Assembly (NCBI GenBank): GCA_009746045.1
Contig: RPFO01002171.1
Coordinates: forward strand, 69,501-133,500
Direction: 5' to 3'
From: Mesostigma viride
Taxonomy: Eukaryota > Streptophyta > Mesostigmatophyceae > Mesostigmatales > Mesostigmataceae
DNA length: 64,000 nucleotides
The position numbers and the translations under genes were made by a program. Numbering within the stretch: the stretch's first letter is position 1; each line of letters opens with the position of its first letter. Positions 13,401 through 22,400 of this stretch are shown here, one piece after another. Under the pieces are notes generated by a model. It was not told the origin of the DNA. It was given only the letters and a program-made list of their open reading frames with translations, and ran no database searches.

Positions 13401-16400
13401 GCCGCCCGCGGGCCCCAGACACCTGCCCCTGGGGCTGCGTCAGCGGGAAGGGCACCTGCGTGGAGCACATGTGCCTCTGCGCACCCGGGTGGGCCGGCAA
13501 GGACTGCTCCATGCCGTCACGCCGCCTCCCCTCTGGCTTCCTCATCAACGGTGCCTTTGACACCCTGCACGCGGCGGATGCCGACAGCGACGGGACCTCG
13601 GCGCCTGTCCCGTTTTGGACCAGTACGAGCGCGACAGGTGTCATCCGGCGCGTGGCGGATGGCAGCCTGACCCCGGGCAGCCTCCGCATCACCCGGCTCA
13701 ATACCACAGGCGGCTCGGTGTGGGCGATGCAGTCGGTATCGATGGACCTCGAGAACGCGATGCCTCTGATTGTGAGGGCGTACGCGCGGTCCGCAGGGCT
13801 GGTCGCCGACAACGCCCTCAGCGCCAGCGCGTGGGCGCAGGTGAGCGCGGCCACCATTCTTGACAGGCGCGTGTCTAGACCCTGCATGGCGCTTAGGGGT
13901 TGCCCTTGATTCTGTTTCTGTGGCCCGTTGGGCAGGCATGTCCTGTGTGGCAGGGTGCTTACCTTCTGTCTGCATGAAATGCTTTTATTTCTCCAACAAT
14001 CACGTTGCCTCTCTCTTGGGTATGGGATGCCCCTCGCCCCTTGTGTGCGGTTGCCTCTCTCTTGGGTATGGGATGCCCCTCGCCCCTTGTGTGCGGTTGC
14101 CTCTCTTATGTGTATGGGATGCCCCTCGCCCCTTGTGTGCGGTTGCCTCTCTCTTGTGTATGGGACGCCCCTCGCCCCTTGTGTGCGGTTGCCTCTCTCT
14201 TGGGTATGGGACGCCCCTCGCCCCTTGTGTGCGGTTGCCTCTCTCTTGTGTATGGGATGCCCCTCGCCCCTTGTGTGCGGTTGCCTCTCTCTTGGGTATG
14301 GGATGCCCCTCGCCCCTTGTGTGCGGTTGCCTCTCTCTTGTGTATGGGATGCCCCTCGCCCCTTGTGTGCGGTTGCCTCTCTCTTGGGTATGGGATGCCC
14401 CTCGCCCCTTGTGTGCGGTTGCCTCTCTTATGTGTATGGGATGCCCCTCGCCCCTTTTGTGCGGTTGCCTCTCTCTTGTGTATGGGATGCCCCTCGCCCC
14501 TTGTGTGCGGTTGCCTTTCTCTTGGGTATGGGACGCCCCTGGCCCCTTGTGTGCGGTTGCCTCTCTCTTGTGTATGGGATGCCCCTCGCCCCTTGTGTGC
14601 GGTTGCCTCTCTCTTGTGTATGGGATGCCCCTCGCCCCTTGTGTGCGGTTGCCTTTCTCTTGTGTATGGGATGCCCCTCGCCCCTTGTGTGCGGTTGCCT
14701 TTCTCTTGGGTATGGGACGCCCCTCGCCCCTTGTGTGCGGTTGCCTCTCTCGTGTGTATGGGATGCCCCTCGCCCCTTGTGTGCCTCTCTCTTGTGTATG
14801 GGATGCCCCTCGCCCCTTGTGTGCGGTTGCCTCTCTCTTGTGTATGGGATGCCCCTCGCCCCTTGTGTGCGGTTGCCTCTCTCTTGTGTATGGGATGCCC
14901 CTCGCCCCTTGTGTGCGGTTGCCTCTCTCTTGGGTATGGGATGCCCCTCGCCTCTTGTGTGCGGTTGCCTCTCTCTTGTGTATGGGATGCCCCTCGCCTC
15001 TTGTGTGCGGTTGCCTCTCTCTTGTGTATGGGATGCCCCTCGCCCCTTGTGTGCGGTTGCCTCTCTCTTGTGTATGGGATGCCCCTCGCCCCTTGTGTGC
15101 GGTTGCCTTTCTCTTGTGTATGGGACGCCCCTCGCCCCTTGTGTGCGGTTGCCTCTCTCTTGTGTATGGGATGCCCCTCGCCCCTTGTGTGCGGTTGCCT
15201 CTCTCTTGTGTATGGGATGCCCCTCGCCCCTTGTGTGCGGTTGCCTCTCTCTTGGGTATGGGACGCCCCTCGCCCCTTGTGTGCGGTTGCCTCTCTCTTG
15301 TGTATGGGATGCCCCTCGCCCCTTGTGTGCGGTTGCCTCTCTCTTGTGTATGGGATGCCCCTCGCCCCTTGTGTGCGGTTGCCTCTCTCTTGGGTATGGG
15401 ATGCCCCTCGCCTCTTGTGTGCGGTTGCCTCTCTCTTGTGTATGGGATGCCCCTCGCCTCTTGTGTGCGGTTGCCTCTCTCTTGTGTATGGGATGCCCCT
15501 CGCCCCTTGTGTGCGGTTGCCTCTCTCTTGTGTATGGGATGCCCCTGGCCCCTTGTGTGCGGTTGCCTCTCTCTTGGGTATGGGATGCCCCTCGCCCCTT
15601 GTGTGCGGTTGCCTCTCTCTTGTGTATGGGATGCCCCTCGCCTCTTGTGTGCGGTTGCCTCTCTCTTGTGTATGGGATGCCCCTCGCCCCTTCTGTGCGG
15701 TTGCCTCTCTCTTGTGTATGGGATGCCCCTCGCCCCTTGTGTGCGGTTGCCTCTCTCTTGTGTATGGGATGCCCCTCGCCCCTTGTGTGCGGTTGCCTCT
15801 CTCTTGTGTATGGGATGCCCCTCGCCTCTTGTGTGCGGTTGCCTCTCTCTTGTGTATGGGATGCCCCTCGCCTCTTGTGTGCGGTTGCCTCTCTCTTGTG
15901 TATGGGATGCCCCTCGCCCCTTGTGTGCGGTTGCCTCTCTCTTGTGTATGGGATGCCCCTGGCCCCTTGTGTGCGGTTGCCTCTCTCTTGTGTATGGGAT
16001 GCCCCTCGCCCCTTGTGTGCGGTTGCCTCTCTCTTGTGTATGGGATGCCCCTCGCCCCTTGTGTGCGGTTGCCTCTCTCTTGGGTATGGGATGCCCCTCG
16101 CCCCTTGTGTGCGGTTGCCTCTCTCTTGGGTATGGGATGCCCCTGGCCCCTTGTGTGCGGTTGCCTCTCTCTTGTGTATGGGATGCCCCTCGCCCCTTGT
16201 GTGCGGTTGCCTCCCTCTTGTGTATGGGATGCCCCTCGCCCCTTGTGTGCGGTTGCCTCTCTCTTGGGTATGGGATGCCCCTCGCCCCTTGTGTGCGGTT
16301 GCCTCTCTCTTGTGTATGGGATGCCCCTCGCCCCTTGTGTGCGGTTGCCTCTCTCTTGTGTATGGGATGCCCCTCGCCCCTTGTGTGCGGTTGCCTCTCT

Positions 16401-19400
16401 CTTGTGTATGGGATGCCCCTCGCCCCTTGTGTGCGGTTGCCTCTCTCTTGTGTATGGGATGCCCCTCGCCCCTTGTGTGCGGTTGCCTCTCTCTTGTGTA
16501 TGGGATGCCCCTGGCCCCTTGTGTGCGGTTGCCTCTCTCTTGTGTATGGGATGCCCCTCGCCCCTTGTGTGCGGTTGCCTCTCTCTTGTGTATGGGATGC
16601 CCCTCGCCCCTTGCGTGCGGTTGCCTCTCTCTTGTGTATGGGATGCCCCTCGCCCCTTGTGTGCGGTTGCCTTTCTCTTGTGTATGGGATGCCCCTCGCC
16701 CCTTGTGTGCGGTTGCCTCTCTCTTGTGTATGGGATGCCCCTCGCCCCTTGTGTGCGGTTGCCTTTCTCTTGTGTATGGGATGCCCCTCGCCCCTTGTGT
16801 GCGGTTGCCTCTCTCTTGTGTATGGGATGCCCCTCGCCCCTTGTGTGCGGTTGCCTCTCTCTTGTGTATGGGACGCCCCTCGCCCCTTGTGTGCGGTTGC
16901 CTCTCTCTTGTGTATGGGATGCCCCTCGCCCCTTGTGTGCGGTTGCCTCTCTCTTGTGTATGGGATGCCCCTCGCCCCTTGTGTGCGGTTGCCTCGCTCT
17001 TGGGTATGGGACGCCCCTCGCCCCTTGTGTGCGGTTGCCTCTCTCTTGTGTATGGGATGCCCCTCGCCCCTTGTGTGCGGTTGCCTCTCTCTTGTGTATG
17101 GGATGCCCCTCGCCCCTTGTGTGCGGTTGCCTCTCTCTTGGGTATGGGATGCCCCTCGCCTCTTGTGTGCGGTTGCCTCTCTCTTGTGTATGGGATGCCC
17201 CTCGCCTCTTGTGTGCGGTTGCCTCTCTCTTGTGTATGGGATGCCCCTCGCCCCTTGTGTGCGGTTGCCTCTCTCTTGTGTATGGGATGCCCCTGGCCCC
17301 TTGTGTGCGGTTGCCTCTCTCTTGGGTATGGGATGCCCCTCGCCCCTTGTGTGCGGTTGCCTCTCTCTTGGGTATGGGATGCCCCTCGCCTCTTGTGTGC
17401 GGTTGCCTCTCTCTTGTGTATGGGATGCCCCTCGCCCCTTCTGTGCGGTTGCCTCTCTCTTGTGTATGGGATGCCCCTCGCCCCTTGTGTGCGGTTGCCT
17501 CTCTCTTGTGTATGGGATGCCCCTCGCCCCTTGTGTGCGGTTGCCTCTCTCTTGTGTATGGGATGCCCCTCGCCTCTTGTGTGCGGTTGCCTCTCTCTTG
17601 GGTATGGGATGCCCCTCGCCCCTTGTGTGCGGTTGCCTCTCTCTTGTGTATGGGATGCCCCTGGCCCCTTGTGTGCGGTTGCCTCTCTCTTGTGTATGGG
17701 ATGCCCCTGGCCCCTTGTGTGCGGTTGCCTCTCTCTTGTGTATGGGATGCCCCTCGCCCCTTGTGTGCGGTTGCCTCTCTCTTGTGTATGGGATGCCCCT
17801 CGCCCCTTGTGTGCGGTTGCCTCTCTCTTGGGTATGGGATGCCCCTCGCCCCTTGTGTGCGGTTGCCTCTCTCTTGTGTATGGGATGCCCCTCGCCCCTT
17901 GTGTGCGGTTGCCTCTCTCTTGTGTATGGGATGCCCCTCGCCCCTTGTGTGCGGTTGCCTCCCTCTTGTGTATGGGATGCCCCTCGCCCCTTGTGTGCGG
18001 TTGCCTCTCTCTTGGGTATGGGATGCCCCTCGCCCCTTGTGTGCGGTTGCCTCTCTCTTGTGTATGGGATGCCCCTCGCCCCTTGTGTGCGGTTGCCTCT
18101 CTCTTGTGTATGGGATGCCCCTCGCCCCTTGTGTGCGGTTGCCTCTCTCTTGTGTATGGGATGCCCCTCGCCCCTTGTGTGCGGTTGCCTCTCTCTTGTG
18201 TATGGGATGCCCCTCGCCCCTTGTGTGCGGTTGCCTCTCTCTTGTGTATGGGATGCCCCTGGCCCCTTGTGTGCGGTTGCCTCTCTCTTGTGTATGGGAT
18301 GCCCCTCGCCCCTTGTGTGCGGTTGCCTCTCTCTTGTGTATGGGATGCCCCTCGCCCCTTGCGTGCGGTTGCCTCTCTCTTGTGTATGGGATGCCCCTCG
18401 CCCCTTGTGTGCGGTTGCCTTTCTCTTGTGTATGGGATGCCCCTCGCCCCTTGTGTGCGGTTGCCTCTCTCTTGTGTATGGGATGCCCCTCGCCCCTTGT
18501 GTGCGGTTGCCTTTCTCTTGTGTATGGGATGCCCCTCGCCCCTTGTGTGCGGTTGCCTCTCTCTTGTGTATGGGATGCCCCTCGCCCCTTGTGTGCGGTT
18601 GCCTTTCTCTTGTGTATGGGATGCCCCTCGCCCCTTGTGTGCGGTTGCCTCTCTCTTGTGTATGGGATGCCCCTCGCCCCTTGTGTGCGGTTGCCTCTCT
18701 CTTGTGTATGGGATGCCCCTCGCCCCTTGTGTGCGGTTGCCTCTCTCTTGTGTATGGGATGCCCCTCGCCTCTTGTGTGCGGTTGCCTCTCTCTTGTGTA
18801 TGGGATGCCCCTCGCCCCTTGTGTGCGGTTGCCTTTCTCTTGTGTATGGGATGCCCCTCGCCCCTTGTGTGCGGTTGCCTTTCTCTTGTGTATGGGATGC
18901 CCCTCACCCCTTGTGTGCGGTTGCCTCTCTCTTGTGTATGGGATGCCCCTCGCCCCTTGTGTGCGGTTGCCTTTCTCTTGTGTATGGGACGCCCCTCGCC
19001 CCTTGCGTGCGGTCTCCGTTACCAACGTAGGCAACATCAACACGCGTCGGTTTGCATTGGACTTGTCCAGACACCCTGTGAAAGCGCCCACAGTCCATGC
19101 TACTGCCCTGCTGACCAGGGGCATACCACCGTAAGCAACTAACTTTGGTGGAGGCGCACTGACACGGACTCAAACCAATACTGCTGTATAGTTGTTACAG
19201 CCCAGGCATGTTGTCCCTGCCTACACGTCCCCAGTTTCTCCTGCCTGCCCTGGTTCCCCCTTTGCTTGTGGCTGTTTGACTTGATTCACGGAACACGGCA
19301 CACCTATATTATAGAGTCACTATGACCTCACTGCTTTTGTCCCACACGGCTGTATGCCTTCCTCCCAATGATAAACATTAGCCCTCCTGCTTGCACTGTC

Positions 19401-22400
19401 CTCTCCACCATTCCCTCCCCAGTCCCCGCGCTGCCACCTGCCAGATGGCTGCGCCCTGCTGGCCGCACCCATAACGTAACACTACATAGGCCACACCCCA
19501 TGTGTGAGCTTGCATTGTGTCCGTTGTTCGTCTCTCCCCGATTGTGTGCTCTTGGGTGGGAATGGCAGCAGCACAGACAGGTTTACTCCCTTTGTTTTTG
19601 CCCCCGCTCCTCCCAGTGATGTTCACTATGCAGAACACTGCACATGGGTTTACAGGGCCGACATGCGCCGCAAACGCGGGAGGTACGGGTGTCACTCATT
19701 TTGAAGTGGCCGATGCTAGTGGCTAGTCGGAGACCCCTGCTCATGAGATTCATTCATGTTGGATTTTTCTGGCCACTCGGCCCCCACCCACCCACCCACC
19801 CACCCACCCACCCTACCCCACCCACCCCGCCACCACCATCACCACCACCAGGTCCGGGTGGTCATGATCACCTCCACCAACGCCACCAGCACGAGCACGT
19901 TTTCATTCAGGAACACAGCATCCTTCCACTGGACGGGAATCTCAGGGACGATTACCAGCGGAAGTGCCCCCATCCGCACCCTGCGCGTCTATCTCGAGCT
20001 GGCCAGGGCCACGGGCACGGTGCGATTGAGGGGGTGGTTCCATGTTTAAATCTTTTATTTGAATGGCCTTGCATTTACATCAGCCGTCAGGTGACTGAGT
20101 GCCCTCATCTTTGTGCACCTGGTCCTTTATCTGTGCAGGTTGGCTATATCTGCTCGTTTGCATAACTGCATCTGTCGTCCTGAATGCCTTTTGTTTTTCT
20201 ACGGGTCTGACATCGTAAACGGGAGACCTAGTGGAAGGCATATGCCTTGCCTTGCTGGTGTTTTATGTCCGCACTATTTTCATGCATGGAATATGCTTAT
20301 TTCAGGGCATGAGACCGGCAAAACTAGCAAAACTCAGAATAGAAGAAACCCCACGATGCGCGAACAGCTAGCCAAGACAGCTGACGAACACGGGCCGCAT
20401 ATACATATATACTACACCCTTCTTTAGTATATAGTAGTATTCGTACACCCTTCTTTAGTAGATAGTAGTATTCGTACACCCTTCTTTAGTAGATAGTAGT
20501 ATTCGTACACCCTTCTCACTGTTGTTTCTCTATGTAGAAATCCTCATCTTCTGCACCCTCACTACGCCCTCTCTTTGATCACAGATCTATTTTGATGACG
20601 TGGCGGTCCTGCTGGCCCCCGCCGCGGCCTGCAAGTGCGACCCGGGCTACTTCTATCAGGACGGGCCGGACAGCACGTTCCTGGGTGTCCGTGCCGAGTT
20701 CTTCCGCTTCACCCAGGTGAGGTTGTCGGCACTGCTGGCACCTACAGCCATCTACCTTGTTGTCGTGACCCTGCTGTTGCCATGCGCGGCTGGCTGCACT
20801 TGCAAATCTGAAGGGTATCAACGGTGGCGTGGGTGCATTGTTTTGTTCTAGCAGAAGGTAAGGACAGTCCATGAGATTGTATTGCTGGTCCCTGATTGGT
20901 GATTGATGTATTGGCCATCTCACATAGCTACTGCCGGGCAAGCATCGCCTGATGGCCTGCCAAGGCACAGTGGGGCTAACATTGCTGCGAAGCACACATA
21001 GACCTCTCATATGGTATTCACTGCCTGGCAAATATCTCCTCTCATCATAATCCTTCATGCTTTACTACTTCCATAGTACAATCTCAGTCAGGCCTTGTAC
21101 AGCTGTAACGTATGGTACCATAATCATCTGTTCTTTAATGTCATTTTTGTTTCTCGGTGGCATAATCATTCGTCCGCTGACGACCGCGTAAGCCGGTTCT
21201 GCACCCGTAACCGCTGCCCAACGCGCCGCCGCCAGGGTCACCTGTGGGACGTCGGGCGCGACATGAGCTATGCGTTCGCGGAGCTCGACCACCGCGTGCC
21301 GGACACCAGCCTTGTCCGCGCCGACATCAACATCCCTGCGCTCGACCACGCGACCGCGCAGCTGCCCGTGACCAGCCCCCTCGACCCCTTTGCCACGCGG
21401 CTGACCGCCTACCTGCGCATCACCACCGCGGGGAGCTACACCTTCCGCGTGCTGACCTCTGCGGTGTCAGTCGTCCAGCTGTCCCTGGACGGCGTGGCGG
21501 TGTGCAGCAGTGCTGACATCATCGAGCCCATCAACGCGACGGGACCCTGCAAGGTGACCCTGGCCGGCGGCGGAGCCTACTATGACCTCAAGCTCCTCCA
21601 CTCGTGGCCCGTGAACCCTACGGCCGCAGCCGCCGCCTACAACTCCCGCTTGCAGCTGTTCTACCGGGGGCCGGACACGTCCAATCAGGAGCGCTCGGTC
21701 CCGTCGACTGTGTTATTCCAGGTCAAGCGCGAGTGCCGGCTGTGCGCCGCGGGCAAGGTGTGCACCAATGGTCGGCGGTGGGCCTGCCCGGGGGGGACGT
21801 ACAGCAACCGCGGAGCCTCCGTGTGCACGCCCTGTCCCTCGGGAAGTCTGTGCACAGGCGGCCTGCAGCGGGCATGCCCTGCTGGCACGTATGCAATCGA
21901 GTCCCCGCCTGTCAATTCTGGCGTCTGGACATGTGCCGCCTGCCTCTCGGGCCATAGCTGCGCTGGGGGCGTCATGCGCCAGTGCGACCAGGGGTGGCAC
22001 GCGGACGGCACGACCTGCCGGCCCTGCCTCCCTGGCAGCTACTCGGACCAGGCAGGCGCGACCAGCTGCGATGCCTGCGCCGAGGGGTCAACGTCAGTGG
22101 TCGCGGCCGAGGAGGTGGGTTTTAAGGAGGAAGTTGCATGCACAAGAGGACTGGAGGAAGGGTGTGTTTCCCTTCTGCCATCCACTTGCAGCCTATTTGG
22201 ACAAAGGATGTTGGCTGAGGTGCACCACCCGTGATTGGAAGGTGGCAAGACCGCGGTTCTTATTATCGATTGATGGCTTAGTGCCATCTTAGTGTGATGT
22301 GGGTTGAAGGGTGGCTTGGTAGTGCAGGCCCGAGCCTCACACAATTCCAACCGCCTCCGTATGGACCCCTGAAGGCCTGAACATATAGCTTAACAATAAC

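Noticed and set aside
13860-19142. Very long open frames (1,600-1,760 codons) on both strands
   Set aside because: They are reading frames through the 46-bp minisatellite; the unit has no stop in these frames and the array lies inside an intron of a phase-consistent gene.
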